From Brevundimonas huaxiensis (GTDB lineage Bacteria > Pseudomonadota > Alphaproteobacteria > Caulobacterales > Caulobacteraceae): a DNA stretch of 64,000 bases. Position numbers and translations under genes: made by a program. The stretch is from assembly GCF_014218725.1 (NCBI RefSeq), contig NZ_JABBJE010000001.1, positions 620,001-684,000 of the forward strand, given 5' to 3'. Each line of letters begins with the position of its first letter. Position 1 is the stretch's first letter. The notes below the pieces were generated by a model, which had not been told where the DNA came from, ran no database searches, and worked only from the letters and a program-made list of their open reading frames with translations. Shown here piece by piece: positions 7,156 through 16,802 of the stretch.

Positions 7156-8748
7156 ATGATTCAGCTGTCGCGCTGGAAAGTCATTCTCGTCGTCGTCTCG
7201 GCCGTCCTCGGCTGTCTGCTGGCGTTCCCGAACCTGTTGTCGGATCAGCAGCGCGAGGCGCTGCCCGGCTTCATGCCCAAGAACAAGCTGAACCTGGGGC
7301 TGGACCTTCAGGGCGGTTCGTATCTGCTGCTGGAAGTCGATGTGCCGGCGATGCGCGAGAAGCGCGTCACCAACCTGATCGAAGACGTTCGGGTCACGCT
7401 GAACGGTGCGGGTATCGCCACCAACGGCTTCCAGCGTGAAGCCGGCGGCGTGGTCGTCACCCTGGCCAATCCGGCCCAGGGCGATGCCGCGTTCAAGGCG
7501 CTGCAGCAACTGGGCGGTCAGGTCGGACCGGGCGGCCAGGCCGAACGCACCGCCACGCGCCTAGGCGATAACCGCATCCGCTTCGCCTATACCGACGCCG
7601 CGCTGAACGGCATGGGCGCGACGGCCGTGGACCAGTCGATCGAGGTGGTGCGCCGCCGGATCGACAGCCTGGGTACGCGCGAACCCTCCATCACCCGCCA
7701 GGGCGCCGACCGGATCGTGGTCCAGGCGCCGGGCGAGAGCGATCCGAGCAAGCTGGAAGAAGTCATCGGCCAGACGGCGCAGCTGACCTTCCAGATGGTC
7801 GATGTCGAGAACTCGGTTCAGGACGCCCTGGCCGGCCGTGTGCCGCCCGATTCCGAACTGCTGCAAGGCGAGGACGGCACGCCCTATCTGGTGAAGAAGC
7901 GCGTGCTGGTGTCGGGTGAGAACCTGACCCGCGCCGGCGTCGGTTCGGACCAGAGCGGCCGACCGGCCATTGACTTCCGCTTCGACGGCGCCGGCGCTCG
8001 GCGCTTCGGCGAAGCCACCGCCGCCAACCTCCAAAAGCCCTTCGCCATCATCCTGGACGGCAAGGTCATCTCGGCCCCGACGATCCAGAGCGCGATCACC
8101 TCGGGCTCGGGTCAGATCACCGGCAACTTCTCGATCCAGGAAGCGGCGACGTTGGTGAACCTGCTGAACGGGGGCGCCCTGCCGGCGCCGCTGAACGTCG
8201 AGGAGCGCCGTACCGTGACGGCCGAACTGGGCGCGGACGCGGTCGCCGCCGGCGCCCTGTCGACCGCCGTCGGCTTCGCCATCATCGTGCTGTTCATGAT
8301 CCTGGCCTATGGCTTGCTGTTCGGCGGCGTGTCTGTGGTCGGCCTGGTGCTGAACGGCGTGCTGATCGTGGCGGCCATGTCGTTGACCCAGGCGACACTG
8401 ACCCTGCCCGGCATCGCCGGTCTGATCCTGACCTTCGCGGTCGCGGTGGACGCCAACGTGCTGATCTACGAGCGGATGCGTGACGAGGCCCGGGCGGGCC
8501 GCAGCGTCATCGCCTCGATGGACGCCGGCTTCAACAAGGCCATGGGCACGATTATCGACGCCAACCTGACCACCCTGGTCGCTGCGGGCATCATGTTCGT
8601 GTTCGGCGAAGGCCCGGTTCGCGGGTTCGCCTGGACCCTGACCATCGGTGTGTTCACCTCGGTCTTCTCGTCGGTCCTGGTCGCCCAGGTCCTGCTCGGC
8701 TACTGGCTCAAGACGGCCAAGCCCAAAAAACTGCCGATCGCGGAGTGA
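7156..8748 (+). CDS. secD: Protein translocase subunit SecD
   Basis: SecD is an RND-type membrane protein that uses the proton gradient to pull preproteins out of SecYEG on the periplasmic side. The 530-residue protein has an N-terminal TM helix, the conserved LGLDLQGGSYLLLEVD, a large periplasmic P1 domain (~60-340), and five C-terminal TM helices carrying FAVAVDANVLIYERMRDE with the conserved charged residues of helix 4. Length and layout are normal. Its TGA overlaps the secF start. Confidence 0.97.
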   Translation: MIQLSRWKVILVVVSAVLGCLLAFPNLLSDQQREALPGFMPKNKLNLGLDLQGGSYLLLEVDVPAMREKRVTNLIEDVRVTLNGAGIATNGFQREAGGVVVTLANPAQGDAAFKALQQLGGQVGPGGQAERTATRLGDNRIRFAYTDAALNGMGATAVDQSIEVVRRRIDSLGTREPSITRQGADRIVVQAPGESDPSKLEEVIGQTAQLTFQMVDVENSVQDALAGRVPPDSELLQGEDGTPYLVKKRVLVSGENLTRAGVGSDQSGRPAIDFRFDGAGARRFGEATAANLQKPFAIILDGKVISAPTIQSAITSGSGQITGNFSIQEAATLVNLLNGGALPAPLNVEERRTVTAELGADAVAAGALSTAVGFAIIVLFMILAYGLLFGGVSVVGLVLNGVLIVAAMSLTQATLTLPGIAGLILTFAVAVDANVLIYERMRDEARAGRSVIASMDAGFNKAMGTIIDANLTTLVAAGIMFVFGEGPVRGFAWTLTIGVFTSVFSSVLVAQVLLGYWLKTAKPKKLPIAE

Positions 8749-9737
8749 TGGCGATGCGTGGATGGCCCCTGATCAAACTGCTGCCGCAGAAGACGAATTT
8801 TCACTTCGTCAAATATGCGCGGTTCGCCGGCGTTCTGTCGGTGATCCTGTGCGTCGCGGCGATCGTCTCCTGCTTCTATCCCGGCCTGAACATGGGCATC
8901 GACTTCCGGGGCGGCGCCTCGATGGAAGTGTCCAAGCCGGCGGGCCAGACGATCGAGCTGGATCGGGTCCGCGAGGCCGTGAACGGCCTGAACCTGGGCG
9001 ACGTCCAGGTTCAGGGTATCGCGCGCCGCGACACCAATGTCGATGACGGCTCGACCGCCATCCTACGCTTCCAGGTGCCGGAAGGCCGCGATCAGACCCA
9101 GGTGGTCAATCAGGTCGAGGGCGCCATCAGCGGCGCGGTCGGTCAGGTCAACTATTCGGGCGTCAGCGTCGTCGGCTCCAAGGTGTCAGGCGAGCTGTTC
9201 ACCTCGGGCCTGTTGGCTCTCGGCGTCGCGATCGGCCTGATGTTCCTCTATATTTGGTTCCGGTTCGAGCCGCAGTTCGGCTTAGGCGCCGTGGTCGGCC
9301 TGCTGCACGACGTGATCCTGACGTTCGGGCTGATCGTGCTGTTCAAGCTCGAATTCAGCCTGAACATGGTCGCCGCCGTCCTGACCGTCATTGGCTATTC
9401 GATGAACGACACCGTCGTGGTGTTCGACCGCCTTCGTGAGAACCTGCGCAAGTACAAGACCATGCCGCTGCGCGACGTGATCGACCTGTCGCTGAACGAG
9501 ACCCTGTCGCGGACCATCATCACCGGCGTGACCGCCGTCATGGTGCTGGCGGCCCTGGCCATCTTCGGAGGCGAGGCCCTGTTCGGCTTCTCCATCGCGC
9601 TGATGTTCGGCATCATCATCGGCACCTATTCGTCGATCTATGTCGGCGCGCCGATCATCCTGCTGTGGGGCGTCAAACGCGGCGCCCTTGCTGACGACGC
9701 CAAGCCGGTGAAGCTGGGCATGGCCAGCCGGCCGTAG
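8748..9737 (+). CDS. secF: Protein translocase subunit SecF
   Basis: Partner of SecD in the export motor. Conserved MGIDFRGGASMEV (D1), a periplasmic domain and VIGYSMNDTVVVFDRLREN in the C-terminal helix bundle are present. The ATG at 8748 overlaps the secD stop (TGATG); a GTG at 8745 and an ATG at 8754 are alternatives. Using 8748 the protein has 329 residues, normal for the family. A terminator follows 24 bases after the stop, ending the yajC-secDF operon. Confidence 0.96.
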   Translation: MAMRGWPLIKLLPQKTNFHFVKYARFAGVLSVILCVAAIVSCFYPGLNMGIDFRGGASMEVSKPAGQTIELDRVREAVNGLNLGDVQVQGIARRDTNVDDGSTAILRFQVPEGRDQTQVVNQVEGAISGAVGQVNYSGVSVVGSKVSGELFTSGLLALGVAIGLMFLYIWFRFEPQFGLGAVVGLLHDVILTFGLIVLFKLEFSLNMVAAVLTVIGYSMNDTVVVFDRLRENLRKYKTMPLRDVIDLSLNETLSRTIITGVTAVMVLAALAIFGGEALFGFSIALMFGIIIGTYSSIYVGAPIILLWGVKRGALADDAKPVKLGMASRP

Positions 9738-9761
9738 GTCGAGCGCCAGCGTCGAAAGTTG

Positions 9762-9792
9762 GGCCGTCCCGTCATCGCCGGGGCGGCCTTTT
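9762..9792 (+). terminator. Terminator of the yajC-secD-secF operon
   Basis: The stem GGCCGTCCC (9762-9770) pairs with GGGGCGGCC (9780-9788) with one G-T pair, and TTTT follows (9789-9792). It lies 24 bases after the secF stop and before the start of a small lipoprotein gene. Confidence 0.75.
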
Positions 9793-9823
9793 CCTTGGAC
9801 GGCGTCCGTGCAAGGCTGAGCCT

Positions 9824-10099
9824 ATGAAAGCGCTCGTCTATACCGCCGCCGTCCTTGCCCTGACCGGCACCCTGACCGCCTGCACCGACAGCAAGCGGGC
9901 GCGCAACGACGCCACCTGGGGCGACAAGCCGGCGGACATCACCTGCTGGACCTATGGGGTGGAGAACTTCAAGGGACGCTCGACCGGCAAGGTCGAGTAC
10001 GACGACGGCGGCCGGATCTCGTTCGTGGACGCGTCCAACAACCGCTACACCACGATCGATGGCGATTGCCGCGTGGTGTATATGCAGCCCAGCAAATAG
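9824..10099 (+). CDS. Small hypothetical lipoprotein
   Basis: A 91-residue product with a clear lipoprotein signal: MKALVYTAAVLALTGTLTAC, lipobox LTAC, so it should be lipidated at C20 and held at the periplasmic side of a membrane. The mature part (~70 residues) contains two more cysteines (C45 in ITCWTYG and C84 in DGDCRVV) that could form a disulfide. No family is recognised. It stands alone between two hairpins: the secF terminator upstream and a bidirectional one shared with aatA downstream. Confidence 0.8.
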   Translation: MKALVYTAAVLALTGTLTACTDSKRARNDATWGDKPADITCWTYGVENFKGRSTGKVEYDDGGRISFVDASNNRYTTIDGDCRVVYMQPSK

Positions 10100-10110
10100 G
10101 GTCGGTTGGC

Positions 10111-10134
10111 GGGCGGAGGCCTGAACCTCCGCCC
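10111..10134. terminator. Bidirectional terminator hairpin between convergent genes
   Basis: A perfect 9-base stem, GGGCGGAGG (10111-10119) with CCTCCGCCC (10126-10134), closes a 6-base loop in the 43-base gap between the convergent small lipoprotein and aspartate aminotransferase genes. T-tracts are short, so the assignment rests on the stem and location. Confidence 0.6.
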
Positions 10135-10142
10135 TTCGTCGA

Positions 10143-11351
<1,209 letters not shown>

Positions 11352-11447
11352 CTATCCCGTGATTTTGGAAGTTTTTGCCGGGGAGGCGGGGTTGTTTACG
11401 TGCGCAGAACGGCATGCGCAAATGATCCGACGTGTCGGAGATGAAGA

Positions 11448-12482
11448 ATGCTGATCGCGACTTTTCTTGCCGCCTTGTTTACGAGCCAGGCCGAGCCGCC
11501 TCGGGCCTGCCGCGACGATAACTGGCGTGACCGTTGCGCGGCCGAGGATCGAGCTCGGGTCGAGCACCTGCTCAGCATAGCTTCGATAGAAGAGGAGGCG
11601 CGAAGCGAGTCAGAAGTCTACCGCGCTCGTTATGTGGACGGATACGGGCGCGATTTGCCTGTTGTCGCTTTCGTGAGACGGCCAGGACAGGATCCAACGG
11701 TTGGGGTTTCCGGCACGAACGGCCGCAAGCTGACGGCGCCGGTCGGTCCTGAAAGCTGGGACGCGATCGTCGCAGGGTCTCGCTTCGCGGATCGTGTCTT
11801 GGCGCCCTTGCCGTCACAGCCAAATGCTGCCGGTTCGCCGCCGTCCATGCCGAGCATTTGTCTGCATGCCTGGGTCGTTTCGGTCGAAATGGCCAACAGC
11901 CAGGTCGCGCGCCACAGGACCGAACCGGTTCGAAGGGCGACTCAAAGCGGTTGTGACGGCGAACTGACCGTAGATTACGCCTTGGATCTGGCGAAGCGGG
12001 CAGTTGAAGCCTTGGGGCCTTGCCAACTGCTCGACGAGAAAAAACAGCGAAACAGCGTGACCATTCTGGAGACTTGCCTCGGACCAGAAGGGGATCGCTT
12101 TGCGGCGGCCACACTCTGGAACCGGCAATCCGAGGGGCGACCGCGCTATGGGCTCGATCCCAAAGACCCCGGTGTCTGGCGTGCCTATCTCGGCACAAAC
12201 GGATCGCCTACGCTGGACTGGCAAGGCGAGGTGACAACGACGGATCGGGGACGCGACAACAGGGTGGCTGAGGCGATTGTTGCGCGACTGGGCCAAACAC
12301 CGATGTCGTTTCGGCCGACAAAATTCCGCGGGCTGAGCCGAACACGAGCGGAGATCGAAGGCGCAGTAGAAGCGGAAGGCGGTCGTACTGCGCCCTATCG
12401 CCAGATCTGGGTCTGGGATCCCAATCTATCGGAATGGATGTTGGAACGCTGGACCGTGGAGCCGTTCTCCGTCACGGACTGA
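11448..12482 (+). CDS. Hypothetical exported protein
   Basis: A 344-residue protein of no recognised family. A short hydrophobic N-terminus (MLIATFLAALFTSQAEPP) looks like a signal peptide with cleavage after ~residue 15. The mature part has several cysteines (in PRACRDDNWRDRCAAED, SICLHAW, SGCDGEL, GPCQLL, LETCLG) and no obvious catalytic motif. ATG 11448 is preceded by GGAGATGAAG. Base composition is lower than its neighbours (33 and 36 G+C of 60 at 11581-11640 and 11641-11700) with more varied codon use, which could mean later arrival or weak selection. It starts 100 bases from the divergent aatA and ends 4 bases before the next gene. Confidence 0.72.
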   Translation: MLIATFLAALFTSQAEPPRACRDDNWRDRCAAEDRARVEHLLSIASIEEEARSESEVYRARYVDGYGRDLPVVAFVRRPGQDPTVGVSGTNGRKLTAPVGPESWDAIVAGSRFADRVLAPLPSQPNAAGSPPSMPSICLHAWVVSVEMANSQVARHRTEPVRRATQSGCDGELTVDYALDLAKRAVEALGPCQLLDEKKQRNSVTILETCLGPEGDRFAAATLWNRQSEGRPRYGLDPKDPGVWRAYLGTNGSPTLDWQGEVTTTDRGRDNRVAEAIVARLGQTPMSFRPTKFRGLSRTRAEIEGAVEAEGGRTAPYRQIWVWDPNLSEWMLERWTVEPFSVTD

Positions 12483-12486
12483 CGTC

Positions 12487-13200
12487 ATGAGTCGGTTTTT
12501 CGATTTCCTGTCGAACATGGAGGCGCGTCGCTGGCGCGCCGTGCTGGCGACGGCCCTGCTGCTGGGCGCGATGATCGCCCTGTTCGCTGTGGGCAAAAGC
12601 CAACTGGGGCTGGAGGCCGAAGGGCGGCTGGAAGCTTGGCTGGCCGGATTCGGCCAGGGGCCCTGGGGGCTGGTGGCCGCCATCGTCGTGTTCACGGTCT
12701 CGGCTTTCTTCGGGGCGCCGCAGTTCATCCTGATCGCCGCTTGTGTCGTGGCGTTCGGGCCGTGGTTCGGCTTCCTCTACAGCTGGATCGCGACGGTCGT
12801 GTCGGCGGGCGTGACCTACTGGCTGGGACGCGGGCCCACGGCGCGGCTGCTGGCGCGGCACGGCGGCAAGACGGTCGGACGGCTGACGCGGTTCGTCGGC
12901 AAGAACGCCTTCTACGCCAGCTTCATGATCCGCAACGTGCCGTCTGCGCCGTTCATCGTGGTCAACATGGCGTTCGGGGCGGCGAGGGCGTCATTCGCGG
13001 GCTTTCTGGCGGGGTGCGCGCTAGGCGTATTGCCGAAGACCGCTCTGGTCGCCTTCTTCGGCGGGTCCTTCATGACGGCGGTCAGCGGCGACGGCATCTG
13101 GACCTCGGCCATACTGGCTGGCGTGGCGCTGGCCTGGCTGGCGCTGATGCTGGTGGTGCGTGAACTGGTCAAGCGGCGCGAGATCGCGCGCGGCGACTGA
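12487..13200 (+). CDS. TVP38/TMEM64 (DedA-superfamily) membrane protein
   Basis: A 237-residue multi-pass inner-membrane protein. The hydrophobic pattern and stretches such as ILIAACVVAFGPWFGFLYSW, the GxxxTYWLGRG helix start and the IRNVPSAPFIVVNMAFGAAR loop fit the VTT/SNARE-associated family (TVP38/TMEM64, YdjX-like). Relatives include lipid scramblases and DedA transporters, but substrate here is unknown. ATG 12487 comes 4 bases after the preceding stop, so cotranscription with the orphan exported protein is likely. Confidence 0.85.
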   Translation: MSRFFDFLSNMEARRWRAVLATALLLGAMIALFAVGKSQLGLEAEGRLEAWLAGFGQGPWGLVAAIVVFTVSAFFGAPQFILIAACVVAFGPWFGFLYSWIATVVSAGVTYWLGRGPTARLLARHGGKTVGRLTRFVGKNAFYASFMIRNVPSAPFIVVNMAFGAARASFAGFLAGCALGVLPKTALVAFFGGSFMTAVSGDGIWTSAILAGVALAWLALMLVVRELVKRREIARGD

Positions 13201-13273
13201 GGGAATTTGCTTAGCCTGCTATTTAGAGTCCGTTCACCCACAGGTTGCATTATGGCTTGTGGGAGGCATCGCT

Positions 13274-13729
13274 ATGGATGTCGAGGTTCTAAAAGCGCAG
13301 CACGGCCGGATCATACGATTGGCCAGCGCCTTGGGCGGGACCGCCGCCGTTCTGAAGACGTCGGACGATGCGATCCGCGTTCGCGAGTTGATGAGCGCGC
13401 TGAACGTCGCCCTGACGGAGCATCTGGCGATCGAGGACGGTGAACTCTACCCTGTCCTGATGCAGTCCGACGATGTGTCGGTTCGCGACCTTGCGCAGCA
13501 CTATGTCGAGGACATGGGGGCGCTCAGCGGGGTTTGGGCGCACTATTTCATGGAATGGACGCAGGCCCGGATTCTAGCGGATCGTGACCGGTTCGCCGGT
13601 GTGACCAAGGGGTTGATCGGCGCGCTGGCGCACAGGGTCGCGCGCGAGGAAGACACGCTGTATCCGACGATGCTGGCCGCCACGAATTTCGACGTCGGCG
13701 CACATGGGCGGAGCAGGGCGGCGTTGTAG
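13274..13729 (+). CDS. Hemerythrin-like (HHE) domain protein
   Basis: A 151-residue, probably cytoplasmic four-helix protein. Histidines and acidic residues at HHE spacing are visible: EVLKAQHGRIIRLA, LTEHLAIEDGELYPVLM, AQHYVEDMG, HYFMEW and HRVAREEDTLYP. This suits a non-heme di-iron site binding oxygen or nitric oxide, as in hemerythrin-like sensors. The ATG at 13274 follows GGGAGG by about 7 bases; the longer open frame from 13160 overlaps the previous gene and is rejected. Cysteine is absent. Function beyond iron/O2/NO handling is inference. Confidence 0.82.
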   Translation: MDVEVLKAQHGRIIRLASALGGTAAVLKTSDDAIRVRELMSALNVALTEHLAIEDGELYPVLMQSDDVSVRDLAQHYVEDMGALSGVWAHYFMEWTQARILADRDRFAGVTKGLIGALAHRVAREEDTLYPTMLAATNFDVGAHGRSRAAL

Positions 13730-13916
13730 TCATGGCGTCCACAGGCGTCGCGCCTCGATAGCCCTCTGCATATGACGACACTGTCATCGGGGCTTGTAAT
13801 CCCGGTTTCATACGGGCAAACCCGCCGCTAGTAGGCGTGGCGAAGACGATCAGGAACTGTCCGGCGTGGGGATGTCAGGGCAGTTGGGGCGTCGCCAGGT
13901 CGACTGAGACATCTAG

Positions 13917-14990
<1,074 letters not shown>

Positions 14991-15141
14991 TCCGTCCGTT
15001 GCGGCCAGGTGAAAGCTTGGCTGCAAATCCTTGTCTGGCCTGCGTGATCACGGTTCCATTCCGGCCTTGATTTTGCGATAGGCAGGTTCAGCGGCAGGGG
15101 GCGTCCTGCCGATTCCAACCCCTTTGAGTGGAAGGTCGCCC

Positions 15142-16287
15142 GTGGCGTTTCGCGACGGCCCTTTTGAAAACATCAAGGTGCCGCTGGCATGGACCGCCGC
15201 GGTCGTCGTCGTCGTGGCTGTCATCGGCGCGATCGTCCTGTTGCTTGGCGACCGGACGACGTCCGAGGGCGGCTCGACCATGGGCGCGGCGCGCGGCGGA
15301 TTCGAAGCGGCGGCCGGGCCTGTCGGCGGGGTCTTCGCCGCGCCGGTGCGTTGGGCCGGGGCCGCGCGCGACTATGTCGGCGGCTATTTCTTCGCCATCG
15401 GCGAGAACCGCCGCCTGAAGGCCGAGATCGCGGAACTGCGCGGCTGGCGCGACGAAGCGATCGCACAAAAGAATATCAATGGCCGCTATGAGGCCCTGCT
15501 GGGTCTGCGCACCGAGCCGCCGGTGCCCATGGCCACGGGGCGAGCGATTTCGGAATCGCGCGGTCCCTTCTCCAACGCCAAGCTGATCGACGTCGGTTCG
15601 GCCAAGGGCGTGCGGATCGGCAACCCGGTCGTGACGGAACACGGTCTGGTCGGGCGGATAACCGGCGTGACGGGCGGCGTCAGCCGCGTCGTGCTGCTGA
15701 CGGATGTGGCGTCGCGCACCCCAGTGATGATCGAGCGCACCGATGCGCGCGCCATGCTGACCGGAGACGGCGGCGACAGCCCGCGTCTGGAGTTCATTCG
15801 CGGATCCGGTTCGATCAAGGCGGGTGACCGCATCCTGAGTTCGGGCGACGGCGGCGGTCTGCCGCGTGGGCTGCCGATCGGGGTCGCCGCCAAGGGCGTG
15901 GACGGCGCCTGGCGGGTCAAACTGTTCAGCGATCACGGCGCGATCGACTATGTCCGCGTGCTGCTGTTCCAGAGCTTTGGACAACTGGTCAGCCCGAACG
16001 CCTTGAACGCGCCGCCGCTCGCAGGCCTGACGACGGCGCCGGAGCCGAGCGCGGCCGAGGTCGGGGCGATCCGTGACGCCGCCGCCCATCGCGCGGCGGC
16101 GCAACAGGCCCAGGCCGAACGGGCGCGTGCTGCGGCGGCGACGCCAGCGCCAACGCCTGCGCTCGCCGCTGCGCCGACGGCGGCCCGTCCGGCCGTGACG
16201 TCTGCGAGGCCTGCGGCTTCGACCCCGTCGCCTGCACCAACTGCGCCCAGCCCTGCGCCGGCGCCCGCTCCGGGAGGCGCGGCGTGA
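15142..16287 (+). CDS. mreC: Rod shape-determining protein MreC
   Basis: Periplasmic scaffold of the elongasome, linking MreB/MreD to PBP2. I chose GTG 15142 (VAFRDGPFENIKVPL), preceded by GGAAGG; a TTG at 15124 is the alternative. One TM helix (AWTAAVVVVVAVIGAIVLLL), a coiled coil (ENRRLKAEIAELRGWRDEA) and the two beta-barrel domains (IDVGSAKGVRIGNPVV, VLLTDVASRTPVM) follow. The last ~80 residues are an Ala/Pro-rich tail of low complexity after ~residue 300 that is not part of the core fold. The stop overlaps the mreD start by 4 bases (GTGA). Confidence 0.93.
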   Translation: MAFRDGPFENIKVPLAWTAAVVVVVAVIGAIVLLLGDRTTSEGGSTMGAARGGFEAAAGPVGGVFAAPVRWAGAARDYVGGYFFAIGENRRLKAEIAELRGWRDEAIAQKNINGRYEALLGLRTEPPVPMATGRAISESRGPFSNAKLIDVGSAKGVRIGNPVVTEHGLVGRITGVTGGVSRVVLLTDVASRTPVMIERTDARAMLTGDGGDSPRLEFIRGSGSIKAGDRILSSGDGGGLPRGLPIGVAAKGVDGAWRVKLFSDHGAIDYVRVLLFQSFGQLVSPNALNAPPLAGLTTAPEPSAAEVGAIRDAAAHRAAAQQAQAERARAAAATPAPTPALAAAPTAARPAVTSARPAASTPSPAPTAPSPAPAPAPGGAA

Positions 16288-16802
16288 GACGGCCCGTCGC
16301 GGTTCGCGTTGTCGGACCTCTTCAGTGGATCGTCTATCCGGCCTTGGTCGTCCTCGCCGCGACGGTCGTTTTGGGAACGCCGCTCCAACTGTTCGGTCTG
16401 CATCTGCCCGAGCCGGTCATTCCGATGATCCTGGCCTTCGCCTGGCCGTTAATCCGGCCGTCGATGCTGGCGCCTGCGGTGTTGTTTCTGATTGGCCTGT
16501 TCCTGGATCTGTTCTGGAATACGCCGCTGGGCCTTTGGGCGCTGTGCCTGATGGGCGTCTATGGAACGGTGCTACTGTCGCGCAATCTGCTGGCGGGGCA
16601 TGAGGGGCTGATCCGCTTCGGGGCCTATGCCGCCTGTACGCTGGGCGCCTTCTTTCTGGCCTATCTTGTGGTGACCATGCGAGCGACGAACGCGCCGGCG
16701 ATTCTGCCGCTGGTCGGACAGGTCGCGCCGACGCTGCTGCTGTATCCGATCGCCAACTGGATGCTTGAGCGATTCGACGACGGGGATATTCGGTTCCGAT
16801 GA
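16284..16802 (+). CDS. mreD: Rod shape-determining protein MreD
   Basis: A 172-residue integral membrane protein of the elongasome with about five TM helices (e.g. WIVYPALVVLAATVVLG, LFLIGLFLDLFWNTPLGLWA). The FLDLFWNTPLG stretch is typical of the family. It starts with GTG 16284 overlapping mreC by four bases and ends in an ATGA overlap with the PBP2 gene, so translation of mreC-mreD-mrdA is coupled. Confidence 0.92.
   Translation: MRRPVAVRVVGPLQWIVYPALVVLAATVVLGTPLQLFGLHLPEPVIPMILAFAWPLIRPSMLAPAVLFLIGLFLDLFWNTPLGLWALCLMGVYGTVLLSRNLLAGHEGLIRFGAYAACTLGAFFLAYLVVTMRATNAPAILPLVGQVAPTLLLYPIANWMLERFDDGDIRFR

Noticed and set aside
13160..13729. Longer hemerythrin-like frame starting at 13160
   Set aside because: It overlaps the TVP38 gene, and the ATG at 13274 has a good ribosome-binding site and starts just before the conserved domain.
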